Made by a program: the position numbers and the translations under genes
Shown: positions 41,429 through 49,679 of the stretch, piece after piece
Numbering within the stretch: position 1 is the stretch's first letter
How the letters are laid out: each line of letters opens with the position of its first letter
Notes under the pieces: model-generated
What the model was told of the DNA's origin: nothing
Database searches by the model: none
The model's input: only the letters and a program-made list of their open reading frames with translations
Assembly (NCBI GenBank): GCA_002967695.1
Contig: PUHN01000018.1
Coordinates: 1 to 57,489 of the forward strand
DNA from: Rhodobacteraceae bacterium WD3A24
GTDB taxonomy: Bacteria; Pseudomonadota; Alphaproteobacteria; Rhodobacterales; Rhodobacteraceae
Reading direction: 5' to 3'
Length of the DNA stretch: 57,489 bases

Positions 41429-42148
41429 ATGCGCATCAGCCCCGACGAATGGATCATCGCCCAGTGGCAGGGCATATCGCTGAACGCGACGGTGCTGTTC
41501 ACCTGGGCGGTGATGGCGATTTTGGTTGCGGTCTCCTGGGCGATCACCGCGCGGCTGTCGGAGGGCGAGAAGGTCTCGCGCTGGCAGGTGATGCTGGAGG
41601 TGATCGTCACCAGCATCCGCGACCAGATCGCCGAGATCGGCGCGGGGCGGCCGGGCCGCTACCTGCCCTTCATCGGCACGCTGTTTCTGTTCATCGCCGT
41701 ATCGAACCTGCTGATGATCGTGCCCGGCTACACCGCGCCGACGGCCTCGCTGTCGACCACCGTCGCGCTGGCGCTTTGCGTGCTGGTGGCGGTGCCCGTC
41801 TTCGCCGTCTCCGAACGCGGCGTGGGCGGGTATCTGCGCGGCTATCTGCGCCCCAACGCGGTGATGCTGCCCTTCAACATCATCGCCGAGCTGTCGCGCA
41901 CCATCGCGCTGGCGGTGCGCCTCTACGGCAACGTCATGAGCGGGACGGTCATCGCCGGCATCCTGATCAGCGTGGCGCCGTTCTTCTTTCCGGTGCTCAT
42001 GCAGCTTCTGGGGCTGCTGACCGGCTTCATCCAGGCCTACATCTTCGCGGTTCTGGCGATGGTCTACATCGCCTCGGCCGAGCGCGCCCGCCCCCTCGGC
42101 GAGGCGCAAGACGACGACGCCCCCCACGACAACGACAAGGGAGACTGA
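41429..42148 (+). CDS. atpB: N-type F-ATPase subunit a
   Basis: Membrane subunit of 239 residues with five or six helices forming the ion half-channels. The essential Arg is in LAVRLYGN (R164), equivalent to R210 of E. coli, within the conserved FNIIAELSRTIALAVRLYGN helix. It lies 3 bp after atpR and 2 bp before atpE. Confidence 0.94.
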   Translation: MRISPDEWIIAQWQGISLNATVLFTWAVMAILVAVSWAITARLSEGEKVSRWQVMLEVIVTSIRDQIAEIGAGRPGRYLPFIGTLFLFIAVSNLLMIVPGYTAPTASLSTTVALALCVLVAVPVFAVSERGVGGYLRGYLRPNAVMLPFNIIAELSRTIALAVRLYGNVMSGTVIAGILISVAPFFFPVLMQLLGLLTGFIQAYIFAVLAMVYIASAERARPLGEAQDDDAPHDNDKGD

Positions 42149-42150
42149 GC

Positions 42151-42426
42151 ATGGACGCTTCGACATGGATCGCGGTGGCCTCGATCGTGACCGCCGGGCT
42201 GACCATCGCCATCGGCTCGATCGGGCCGGCGCTGGGCGAGGGGCGCGCGGCCGCGCAGGCGCTCGCCGCCATCGCCCAGCAGCCCGACGAGGCCAATACC
42301 ATCACGCGCACGCTTTTCGTCAGCCTCGCGATGATCGAATCGACGGCGATCTACTGCTTTGTCGTCTCGATGATCCTGATCTTCGCCAATCCCTTCACCG
42401 ATATCGCCCAGGCGGCCGGAGGCTAG
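42151..42426 (+). CDS. atpE: N-type F-ATPase subunit c, with two carboxylates
   Basis: Rotor-ring subunit of 91 residues with two helices. The ion site has Glu in both helices: E30 in ALGEGRAA and E63 in IESTAIY, followed by S64 and T65. The EST triplet is the Na-binding type, while the extra Glu in the first helix is a known trait of N-ATPase c subunits; whether they carry Na or H is debated. The Gly-rich helix 1 motif (GSIGPALGEG) is intact. Confidence 0.93.
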   Translation: MDASTWIAVASIVTAGLTIAIGSIGPALGEGRAAAQALAAIAQQPDEANTITRTLFVSLAMIESTAIYCFVVSMILIFANPFTDIAQAAGG

Positions 42427-42430
42427 AGGC

Positions 42431-43195
42431 GTGCAGATCGACTGGATCACCGTCGCGGCGCAGATCGTCAATTTCCTCGTTCTGGTCTGGCTGCTCCAGC
42501 GGTTTCTCTACGGCCCCATCACCCGCGCGATGGCCCGGCGCGAGACCCGCATCGAGACACGGCTGCGCGAGGCGCGCGACTCCCGCGCCGAGGCCGAGTC
42601 GGAGGCCGCCGAGCTGCGCGAGGCGCGCGAGGCGCTCGAACGCAGCCGCGACGAGACGCTGGACAAGGCCCGCGAGGAGGCCGCCGCGCTGCGCGCGCGC
42701 CTCGAAGATGAGGCCCGCGAGGCCGTGGCCGAAAAACGCGCGGCCTGGCGCGAGCGCCTCGACGCCGAACAGGCCGAGTTCGAGGACAGGCTGCGGCGGC
42801 AGATGACACGGCAGGTCTTGGAGACGACGCGCAAGACCCTGCGCGCGCTGGCCGATGCCGACCTCGCCGGACAGGTGGCCGAGCGGCTGGCCGACAGCCT
42901 GGAGGACCTCGACGAGGACGCGCGCAATGATCTGGCCGGCGCCGACGAGGTCGCGGTGATCGAAAGCGGGCTGGAGCTGCCGGCGGAGTCCAAGGCCCGC
43001 CTCACCCGTGCGGTCCACCGCCTGATCTCCGACGGGATCGACACCGAATACCGCGTCAGCGAGGATCTCCTGCTGGGCGCGCGGCTGCGGCTGGGCACGC
43101 ACACGGTCGAATGGTCGGCCGATCTCTATCTTGAGGGCCTGCAGGCGGCGGTCGAGGCGGCGCTCGACGACCGGCGCGGCAGGACGGCGGCATGA
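42431..43195 (+). CDS. atpF: N-type F-ATPase subunit b with delta-like C-terminus
   Basis: Peripheral stalk subunit of 254 residues, about 90 longer than a usual b subunit. One membrane helix (about residues 5-25) is followed by a long Glu/Arg-rich coiled coil. The C-terminal part (about 185-240) contains [19 protein letters not shown], which resembles the delta-subunit ending (a Gly-Gly-hydrophobic strand, then a DGS-like turn). The operon has no atpH, so this tail may replace delta. The start is GTG at 42431, five bases after atpE; the stop overlaps atpA by 4 bp. Confidence 0.87.
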   Translation: MQIDWITVAAQIVNFLVLVWLLQRFLYGPITRAMARRETRIETRLREARDSRAEAESEAAELREAREALERSRDETLDKAREEAAALRARLEDEAREAVAEKRAAWRERLDAEQAEFEDRLRRQMTRQVLETTRKTLRALADADLAGQVAERLADSLEDLDEDARNDLAGADEVAVIESGLELPAESKARLTRAVHRLISDGIDTEYRVSEDLLLGARLRLGTHTVEWSADLYLEGLQAAVEAALDDRRGRTAA

Positions 43196-44766
43196 GCGCG
43201 CGCGGCCCCCTCGAGACCGCTGCCGAGGCGGTGCGCGCCGAGATCGAACAGGCGCTCGCCGCGCGCGCGCCCGAACTCCACCGCGCCGAGATCGCGCATA
43301 TCGTCAGCCTGGGCAACGGCGTGGCCCGCATCCGGGGCTTCACCGATCTGGGCGCCGACGAGCTGGTCGTGTTTTCCGGCGGCCTGACCGGCATCGCCGC
43401 CAGCCCCGGCATGCGCGGCAGCGGCATCGTCGTTCTGGGCGACAGCGGCGCGGTACGCGTGGGCGATCCGGTGCGGCGCACGGGGCGCGTGGTCGACGTT
43501 CCGGTGGGCGCGGCGCTTCTGGGCCGGGTGGTCGACGCCACCGGCGCCCCCCTCGACGAGGCCGGCCCCATTGACGCCGACTCCCGCCTGCCGATCGAGC
43601 GCCCCGCCCCGCCCATCATGGACCGCGCCGCCGTGGACGTGCCGCTGCAGACCGGGATCAAGGCCATCGACGCGGCCATCCCCATCGGGCGGGGACAGCG
43701 TGAACTGATCCTTGGCGACCGCCAGACCGGCAAGACCGCGATCGCCGTGGACGCCATCCTCAATCAGGCCGACACCGGCGTGATCTCGATCTATTGCGCG
43801 ATCGGTCAGCGCGCCTCGGCGGTGGCGCGGGTGATCGCCACCCTGCGCGAAGCCGGCGCGATGGATCGCTCCATCGTCCTCGCCGCCAGCGGCGAGGACG
43901 CGCCGGGGCTGCAATTCATCGCCCCCTATGCCGCGACCACGATGGCGGAGTACTTCATGGCCCGCGGCCGCGACGTGCTGGTCGTCTATGACGACCTGAC
44001 GCGCCACGCCCGCGCCTATCGCGAGCTGTCGCTGCTGCTGCGCCGCCCGCCGGGGCGCGAGGCCTATCCGGGCGACATCTTCTATATCCATTCGCGGCTG
44101 CTGGAGCGCGCGACGCATCTGCGCGACGATCTCGGCGGCGGGTCGATGACCGCGCTGCCGGTGGTCGAGACGCAGGCCCAGAACATCTCGGCCTATATCC
44201 CGACCAACCTGATCTCGATCACCGACGGCCAGATCTACCTCTCGCCCACGCTGTTCCGCCGCGGGCAGCTCCCGGCGATCGACATCGGCCAGTCGGTCAG
44301 CCGGGTGGGTGGCAAGGTCCAGCGTCCCGCCTACCGGGCCGTGGCCGGCGATCTGCGGCTGTTCTACACGCAGTTCGAGGAGCTCGAGAGCTTCGCCCGC
44401 TTCGGCACCCAGCTCGACCGCCAGACCCGCGAGCGCCTCGAACGCGGCCGCCGCGTGCGCGAGGTGCTCAAGCAGGCCGAGCACGACCATTTGTCGGTGG
44501 CCGAACAGATCGCCATCCTGCTCGCGGCCACCGAGGGGCTGCTCGACCCCGTCCCGGTCGACCGGATCGCCGCGGCGCAGGCGCGCATTCTCGCGGCGCT
44601 CGACCGCGAGCCGGCGCTGCGCGCGCGTATCGAGGAGGGCGCCCCGCTGACCGGCGACGACCGCGCCGCCCTGATGTCGCTCTTGACCGAGGCGGCCGAG
44701 GAGCCCGGGGAAACCGAGGAAACCGGCGACGAGCACGCCGAGGGGGAGGGCGATGGAGACGCTTGA
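43192..44766 (+). CDS. atpA: N-type F-ATPase subunit alpha
   Basis: Non-catalytic nucleotide-binding subunit of 524 residues. The P-loop GDRQTGKT is at 175-182, and [43 protein letters not shown] and [19 protein letters not shown] are family hallmarks. The last 30 residues are very acidic (Glu-rich). It overlaps atpF by 4 bp and atpG by 14 bp. Confidence 0.96.
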   Translation: MSARGPLETAAEAVRAEIEQALAARAPELHRAEIAHIVSLGNGVARIRGFTDLGADELVVFSGGLTGIAASPGMRGSGIVVLGDSGAVRVGDPVRRTGRVVDVPVGAALLGRVVDATGAPLDEAGPIDADSRLPIERPAPPIMDRAAVDVPLQTGIKAIDAAIPIGRGQRELILGDRQTGKTAIAVDAILNQADTGVISIYCAIGQRASAVARVIATLREAGAMDRSIVLAASGEDAPGLQFIAPYAATTMAEYFMARGRDVLVVYDDLTRHARAYRELSLLLRRPPGREAYPGDIFYIHSRLLERATHLRDDLGGGSMTALPVVETQAQNISAYIPTNLISITDGQIYLSPTLFRRGQLPAIDIGQSVSRVGGKVQRPAYRAVAGDLRLFYTQFEELESFARFGTQLDRQTRERLERGRRVREVLKQAEHDHLSVAEQIAILLAATEGLLDPVPVDRIAAAQARILAALDREPALRARIEEGAPLTGDDRAALMSLLTEAAEEPGETEETGDEHAEGEGDGDA

Positions 44767-45661
44767 GTCCCTCTCCGAACGGCTCGAGACGACCGGCGAC
44801 ATCCGCGGGATCGTGCGCACGATGAAGGCGCTCTCGGCCGTCAGCATCCACCAGTACGAACAGGCGGTCGCGGCGCTCTCGGCCTACCGGCGCGGGGTCG
44901 AGCTGGGCCTTCAGGCGATCCTGCGCGAGCGGGCCGCCGAAGCGGGCGTGGCCGCGCCCGCCGGCCGGTCGGCCGTTGTCGCCATCGGGTCCGACCGCGG
45001 GTTGTGCGGCCGCTTCAACGAGGCCATCGCCGAGCATGCGCGCGCGCGGCTTCTCGCCCCTGAGTCGGACGGGCGGCAGCGGCCCCTGCTGATGGTCGCG
45101 GGCGTGCGCCTGGCCGCGCGGCTCACCGCGCTGGGCCACCCGCCCGACCGAGAGGTCGCGCTGCCCGGCTCGGTCAACGGGCTGGTGCGCAGCGCGCAGG
45201 CGATGATCGTGCAGGCCGATGCCTGGCGCACCGATCACGGCGTGGGCGAAGTGCATCTGTGCCACAACCACCGCGCCGGTGCGTCGCGCGTGGCCCAGCG
45301 CAGCACGCGGCTGCTGCCGCTCGACCCGGCCGAACTCCTGCGACTGGCCAGCGCCGAGTGGCCCGCGCGCGGACTGCCGATGCATCGGATGGCGCGCGAG
45401 CCGCTCCATGCCCATCTGGTGCGCGAGCGCATCTATCTCGACCTGTTCCGCGCGCTGGCCGAATCGCTGGCCAGCGAACACGCCGCAAGGCTGGCGGCGA
45501 TGCAGGCGGCCGAGCGCAACATCGAGACGCGCGAGCAGGAACTTTCCGCCGCCTACCGCCAGAAGCGGCAGGAGACGATCACCACCGAACTGCTCGACAT
45601 CGTCGCGGGCTTCGAGGCCATGCGCGACCACAATGAGAGCGAGGACGCCCCCCATGATTGA
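44753..45661 (+). CDS. atpG: N-type F-ATPase subunit gamma
   Basis: Central rotor shaft of 302 residues with the N-terminal coiled-coil region ([22 protein letters not shown]) and a C-terminal helix ending near residue 295. [13 protein letters not shown] is the conserved gamma block. It is the last subunit gene of the N-ATPase operon. The HhH/LigD gene group begins 27 bp later with no visible terminator, so read-through is likely. Confidence 0.92.
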   Translation: METLESLSERLETTGDIRGIVRTMKALSAVSIHQYEQAVAALSAYRRGVELGLQAILRERAAEAGVAAPAGRSAVVAIGSDRGLCGRFNEAIAEHARARLLAPESDGRQRPLLMVAGVRLAARLTALGHPPDREVALPGSVNGLVRSAQAMIVQADAWRTDHGVGEVHLCHNHRAGASRVAQRSTRLLPLDPAELLRLASAEWPARGLPMHRMAREPLHAHLVRERIYLDLFRALAESLASEHAARLAAMQAAERNIETREQELSAAYRQKRQETITTELLDIVAGFEAMRDHNESEDAPHD

Positions 45662-45688
45662 CACCCGCAGCACGAGGCGCGCCACGCC

Positions 45689-46321
45689 ATGAGCGCAAAG
45701 CCCGATGACATCGTCGCCGACCTGCTCGACCGGCACGGGCGGACCTTCGCAGCCGAGCTGGGCATCGACCTCGACAGCGCCACGCCCGCGGCGCTGTTTC
45801 AGTGGCTCTGCGCCGCGCTGCTGATGAGCGCGCGCATTTCCACCGATCTGGCCATGGCCGCCGCCCGCGCCCTGATCGAGGCGGGCTGGACCACGCCCGA
45901 GAAGATGGCCGAAGCCGGCTGGCAGGCGCGTGTGGAGGCGCTCAGCGCGGCCGGCTACGCCCGCTTCGACGAAAGCACCGCGCGGATGCTGGGCGAGACG
46001 TCCGAGATGCTCATCTCCGAGTATGGGGGCGATCTGGCCGCGCTGCGCGCGGCGGCGGAAAACGCGCCGGCCGCCGAGCGCCGCCGGCTCAAGGCGCTCA
46101 AAGGCATCGGCGATGTCGGCGCCGATATCTTCCTGCGCGAGGTCCAGACGCTGTGGACGGAGAACTATCCCTTCGCCGATCGCAAGTCGCTCAAGGCGGC
46201 GGGCCGGCTGGGCCTGCCCGACACCGCCGCGGGCCTGGCCGGCTGCGTGCCCCGCGCGCGGTTTCCCGCGCTGCTGGCCGCGCTGATCCGGGCCGATCTG
46301 GCCGGGGAGACGCGGAAATGA
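45689..46321 (+). CDS. HhH-GPD superfamily protein (endonuclease III-like), uncertain
   Basis: Helical protein of 210 residues. A helix-hairpin-helix-like segment LKALKGIGDVGADIF is at 135-149, followed by an Asp (D164, in FADRKSLKA) where the catalytic Asp of the endonuclease III family would lie. The catalytic Lys expected in the HhH hairpin and the C-terminal iron-sulfur cysteines are absent. So it looks like a divergent or non-glycosylase member. Its stop overlaps the start of the LigD phosphoesterase gene by 4 bp, pointing to a role in DNA repair. Confidence 0.6.
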   Translation: MSAKPDDIVADLLDRHGRTFAAELGIDLDSATPAALFQWLCAALLMSARISTDLAMAAARALIEAGWTTPEKMAEAGWQARVEALSAAGYARFDESTARMLGETSEMLISEYGGDLAALRAAAENAPAAERRRLKALKGIGDVGADIFLREVQTLWTENYPFADRKSLKAAGRLGLPDTAAGLAGCVPRARFPALLAALIRADLAGETRK

Positions 46322-46905
46322 CCCTTGACGCCTATCACGACCGGCGCGACTTCCGCCGCACGCCCGAGCCCCGCGGCGACGCCGCCGGGGCCGGTGACGC
46401 GCCCATATTCGTCATCCAGAAACATGACGCCTCCAGCCTGCACTACGATTTCCGCATCGAGGTGGACGGCGCGCTCAGGAGCTGGGCGGTGCCCAAGGGC
46501 CCCTCGACCGATCCGCGCGACAAGCGCCTGATGCTGCCCACCGAGGATCACCCGATGGCCTATGCCGATTTCGAGGGCGTGATTCCGCAGGGCGAATACG
46601 GGGCGGGCACGGTGCTGGTCTGGGACCGGGGAACCTACGAGAACATCACCGAAAAGGAGGGCGCGCGCATCCCCGTCGGCGACGCGCTCGCGGCCGGGCA
46701 TCTGCTCATCCACCTGCACGGCGAAAAGATTTCGGGCGGCTACGCCCTGCACCGGATCGAGGAAGGCGACGACGCCCGCTGGCTGCTGGTCAAGATGGAT
46801 GACGAATGGGCGGATGCGCGCCGCAATCCGGTCTCGGTTGCGCCCGACTCGGTGATCAGCGGGCGCAGCCTCGACGACATTGCGCAGGACGAGGACGAGG
46901 CGTGA
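46318..46905 (+). CDS. LigD-type 3'-phosphoesterase (stand-alone PE domain)
   Basis: Protein of 195 residues corresponding to the PE domain of LigD. The Mn site is visible: H36 and H42 with D44 and R46 (QKHDASSLHYDFRIE) and H78 (TEDHPMAY), plus the IPQGEYGAGTVLVWD block. It trims 3'-phosphate or 3'-ribonucleotide ends before ligation in bacterial end joining. It begins in an ATGA overlap with the HhH gene and ends in a GTGA overlap with the ligase gene, so it is a true separate cistron. Confidence 0.9.
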   Translation: MTLDAYHDRRDFRRTPEPRGDAAGAGDAPIFVIQKHDASSLHYDFRIEVDGALRSWAVPKGPSTDPRDKRLMLPTEDHPMAYADFEGVIPQGEYGAGTVLVWDRGTYENITEKEGARIPVGDALAAGHLLIHLHGEKISGGYALHRIEEGDDARWLLVKMDDEWADARRNPVSVAPDSVISGRSLDDIAQDEDEA

Positions 46906-47906
46906 GCGGCCCGCTCGATACGCTCGGCGCGGCGGCGCGCGCGCGTCTTGTCCGGCAGGCCCGCCCCGAGTGGAGCGCGCCGATGCTGGCCACCTTGACC
47001 GACACGCCCTTTTCCGACCCGGACTGGATCTTCGAGCGCAAGCTCGACGGCGAGCGCGCGCTGGCCGTGCGCGACGGCGACCGGCTGCGCCTGCTGACCC
47101 GCAACCGCAAGAAAATCGGCGCGACCTATCCCGAACTCGTCCGCGCGCTCGCCGCGCAGCCCTGTGGCGCCTTCATTGCCGATGGCGAGATCGTCGCCTT
47201 CGACGGGGCGGTGACGAGCTTCGCAAGGCTGCAACGACGCATGCAGCTCACCGCCCCCGATGAGGCCGAGCGGAGCGAGGTGGCGGTGTATTACTATCTG
47301 TTCGACCTGCTCCATCTCGACGGCTATGACCTTTCGGCCCTGCCCCTGCGCCGGCGAAAGGCGCTGCTCAAGGCGGCGCTCGACTTCGCCGATCCGCTGC
47401 GCTTCACGCCCCACCGCAACGCGGCCGGCGAGGCGCTTTTCGAGCGGGCCTGCGCCAGCGGCTGGGAGGGCGTGATCGCCAAGCGCGCCGAGGGGCGGTA
47501 TGTTCACGCACGCTCCCGCGACTGGCTGAAGTTCAAATGCTCCCACCGGCAGGAGCTGGTGATCGGCGGCTTCACCGCCCCGCATGGCGAGCGGGTGGGC
47601 TTCGGCGCGCTTCTGGTGGGCTATTACGAGGGCGACCGGCTGCGCTATGCCGGCAAGGTGGGCACGGGGTATGACGACGATTTCCTCGCCGCCTTCCGCG
47701 CCGAGCTCGACGCGATCGCGCAGCCGGACTCGCCCTTTGCCGACAAGGTCGATGAGCGCGAAGTCACCTTCGTGGCGCCGCGCCATGTCGGCGAAGTCGC
47801 CTTCACCGAATGGACCCGGCACGGCCGCCTGCGCCATCCGCGCTTTGTCGGCCTGCGCCGCGACAAGCCCGCGCGAGAGGTCGTGCGCGAGGAGGCGCGC
47901 GGATGA
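46902..47906 (+). CDS. ligD: LigD-type ATP-dependent DNA ligase (stand-alone LIG domain)
   Basis: Protein of 334 residues. Motif I is KLDGER with the adenylated Lys at about 47; IADGEIVAFDG, SGWEGVIAKR and the WLKFKC motif V follow, then an OB-fold domain. It joins nicks and double-strand ends. The start is GTG 46902 in a GTGA overlap with the phosphoesterase gene; the frame upstream is open but inside that gene. In Pseudomonas-type LigD this domain is fused between PE and POL; here it is its own protein. Confidence 0.92.
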   Translation: MSGPLDTLGAAARARLVRQARPEWSAPMLATLTDTPFSDPDWIFERKLDGERALAVRDGDRLRLLTRNRKKIGATYPELVRALAAQPCGAFIADGEIVAFDGAVTSFARLQRRMQLTAPDEAERSEVAVYYYLFDLLHLDGYDLSALPLRRRKALLKAALDFADPLRFTPHRNAAGEALFERACASGWEGVIAKRAEGRYVHARSRDWLKFKCSHRQELVIGGFTAPHGERVGFGALLVGYYEGDRLRYAGKVGTGYDDDFLAAFRAELDAIAQPDSPFADKVDEREVTFVAPRHVGEVAFTEWTRHGRLRHPRFVGLRRDKPAREVVREEARG

Positions 47907-48793
47907 GTGACGTCGTCATCGAACTCGACGGCCGCGAGATCGCCCTGTCGCACCCCGACAAGGTGCTGTTTCCCGATGACGGGATCACCAAGCGCGATCT
48001 GGCCGACTATTACCGCCGCATCGCGCCCGCGGCCCTGCCCCACTGGCGCGAGAGGGCGCTGAGCATGGAGCGGTTTCCCGACGGTATCGAGGCCGAGGGG
48101 TTCTTTCAAAAGCAGATCCCTGACCACTTCCCCGACTGGATCGACCGCGCGCGCCTGGCCAAGGAAGGCGGCACGATCACCCATGTCGTGGCCAACGACG
48201 CCGCCACGATGGTCTATCTGGCCGATCAGGGCTGCATCACGCCGCATCTGGCGCTGGCGCGGGTGGCCACGCCCGAGCGGCCCGACCGGCTGATCTTCGA
48301 TCTCGACCCGTCCGATGACCGCTTCGACAAGGTCCAGGATGTGGCCGCGCGGCTCCGGGACGCGCTCGACGACCGCGGCCTGGCGAGCTTCGTGCAGACG
48401 AGCGGCTCGCGCGGGCTGCATATCGTGCTGCCCCTCGACGCCAGCGCGGGGTTCGACGCCACGCGCGGCTTTGCCCGCCGGCTCGCCGAAGAGGTGGCCC
48501 GCGCCGCGCCCGCGCTCGCCACCACGGCGCAGCGCAAGGCCGCGCGCGGCGACCGGGTGTTCATAGACTACCTGCGCAACGGCTACGGGCAGACCTCGGT
48601 CGCCCCCTATGCCGTGCGCGCCAGGCCCGGCGCGCCGGTCGCCACCCCGCTGCGCTGGCGCGAGGCGGGCGCGGCCGATCTGACCCCGCGCGCCTATACA
48701 ATCGCCAACATCTTCCGCAGGCTCGGCCAGACGGATGACCCCTGGGCCGGCATCGACGCGGCGGCGAACCGCGCCGCCGATCTGGCCCGCTGA
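47903..48793 (+). CDS. LigD-type primase/polymerase (stand-alone POL domain)
   Basis: Protein of 296 residues of the LigD polymerase family (archaeo-eukaryotic primase fold). The catalytic metal pair is in FDLDPSD (D133, D135); LSHPDKVLFPDDGITKRDLADYY at the N-terminus and TSGSRGLHIVLPL with the conserved His after it are typical. It fills gaps and adds ribonucleotides at breaks. The start at 47903 overlaps the ligase stop by 4 bp. It is the last of the four repair genes. Confidence 0.92.
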   Translation: MSDVVIELDGREIALSHPDKVLFPDDGITKRDLADYYRRIAPAALPHWRERALSMERFPDGIEAEGFFQKQIPDHFPDWIDRARLAKEGGTITHVVANDAATMVYLADQGCITPHLALARVATPERPDRLIFDLDPSDDRFDKVQDVAARLRDALDDRGLASFVQTSGSRGLHIVLPLDASAGFDATRGFARRLAEEVARAAPALATTAQRKAARGDRVFIDYLRNGYGQTSVAPYAVRARPGAPVATPLRWREAGAADLTPRAYTIANIFRRLGQTDDPWAGIDAAANRAADLAR

Positions 48794-48801
48794 GCCCGGC
48801 G

Positions 48802-48827
48802 CGGCCGCATCAAGAGGCCGGCGGCCG
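48802..48827. terminator. Hairpin between the POL gene and the che operon
   Basis: CGGCCGC (48802-48808) and GCGGCCG (48821-48827) can pair around a 12-nt loop in the 77-bp convergent gap. No T-run is present; a weak two-way terminator is possible. Confidence 0.25.
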
Positions 48828-48870
48828 ACGCGTGGCCATTCGGGCGCGCGGTGGACAACACGACGCGGCG

Positions 48871-49296
48871 TCAAAACATCTGCACATCGCCCGGCACGGC
48901 GGTCGGCGGATTTTTTTCCGCGGCCTGGACGCGGCCTTCGAGCAGGGCGGTGGCGAGATCTCCCAGCGTCAGCGCCGGCAGCCCGGCCTGCGGGCTGACG
49001 CGCAGGGCGGGATCGACATCGCCGGCCAGCCCGTGAATGAAACCCGAGACGTTCTCGAGCGCCTGTCGAAGCAGATCGATCTGCTGGAGCGCGCGCGCCG
49101 TCTCGGGCGGTATCGGGGCCGGCAGCGCGCGGCTCTCGCCCACGCTCCGATCGATCGCGGCCGCGGTTTCGGCAAGGCCATCGACCTCGCCCGCGAGGCG
49201 CTCGAGCAGCAGGCGCAGCGCCGGCGCCTCGGCCGGCCCGCCCTGCGGGGGCGCGGCGGTCTCCGCGGCCGGCCGGTCGGCATCGCCCCCCCTCAC
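48871..49296 (-). CDS. CheT/CheZ-like candidate CheY phosphatase
   Basis: Protein of 141 residues, mostly helical in character, last gene of the che operon. The start is GTG 49296, which overlaps the cheY2 stop (GTGA); no ATG is available and the open frame upstream is antisense noise within cheY2 and cheR. In the middle, QQIDLLRQAL has Asp74 and Gln78, the DxxxQ spacing of the CheZ phosphatase motif. The gene position equals that of cheT in Sinorhizobium, whose product is a CheZ-like phosphatase. Assignment rests on position and one short motif. Confidence 0.6.
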   Translation of the reverse strand: MRGGDADRPAAETAAPPQGGPAEAPALRLLLERLAGEVDGLAETAAAIDRSVGESRALPAPIPPETARALQQIDLLRQALENVSGFIHGLAGDVDPALRVSPQAGLPALTLGDLATALLEGRVQAAEKNPPTAVPGDVQMF

Positions 49297-49679
49297 AGCG
49301 GGCCCACCACACTCTCGATACAGCCCTTCATCGCCTGCGGTTCGAAGGGTTTGGTGATGTAGTTGTTCATCCCCAGGCTCTGGCCACGCTGGAGGACGGC
49401 GCGATCCGCCTTGCCCGTCACGAGGATGAAGCCGATCTTCTGCGTCGCCTTGTTGCGGCGCAGCCCTTCGAGCAGGGCAAGACCGTCGGCGCCGGGCATG
49501 TTGTAGTCGGAGATCACCAGATGGACGGGTCTGGCCGAGAGCGTGCGAAACGCCGCCCGGCCGTCCTCCTCGATGGCGATGTTGCGGATGCCCATCCATT
49601 CGAGCGCCTGCACGATCAGGCCGCGGCTGGTCGACATGTCGTCGACCACCATGACGTGAAGCTGGTCCTTGAGGCTCAT
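49293..49679 (-). CDS. cheY2: Chemotaxis response regulator CheY2
   Basis: Single-domain receiver of 128 residues. The acid pocket is D13-D14, the phosphorylation site D58 (SDYNMP), with T88 (VTGKA) and K110 (TKPF) completing the active site. It presumably binds the flagellar motor switch when phosphorylated. It overlaps cheR by 4 bp upstream and the CheT-like gene by 4 bp downstream. Confidence 0.92.
   Translation of the reverse strand: MSLKDQLHVMVVDDMSTSRGLIVQALEWMGIRNIAIEEDGRAAFRTLSARPVHLVISDYNMPGADGLALLEGLRRNKATQKIGFILVTGKADRAVLQRGQSLGMNNYITKPFEPQAMKGCIESVVGPL

Noticed and set aside
46318-48793. Split ligD as a frameshifted single gene
   Set aside because: Each junction has an ATGA or GTGA overlap and each part begins and ends at a domain boundary, which sequencing errors would not produce twice.
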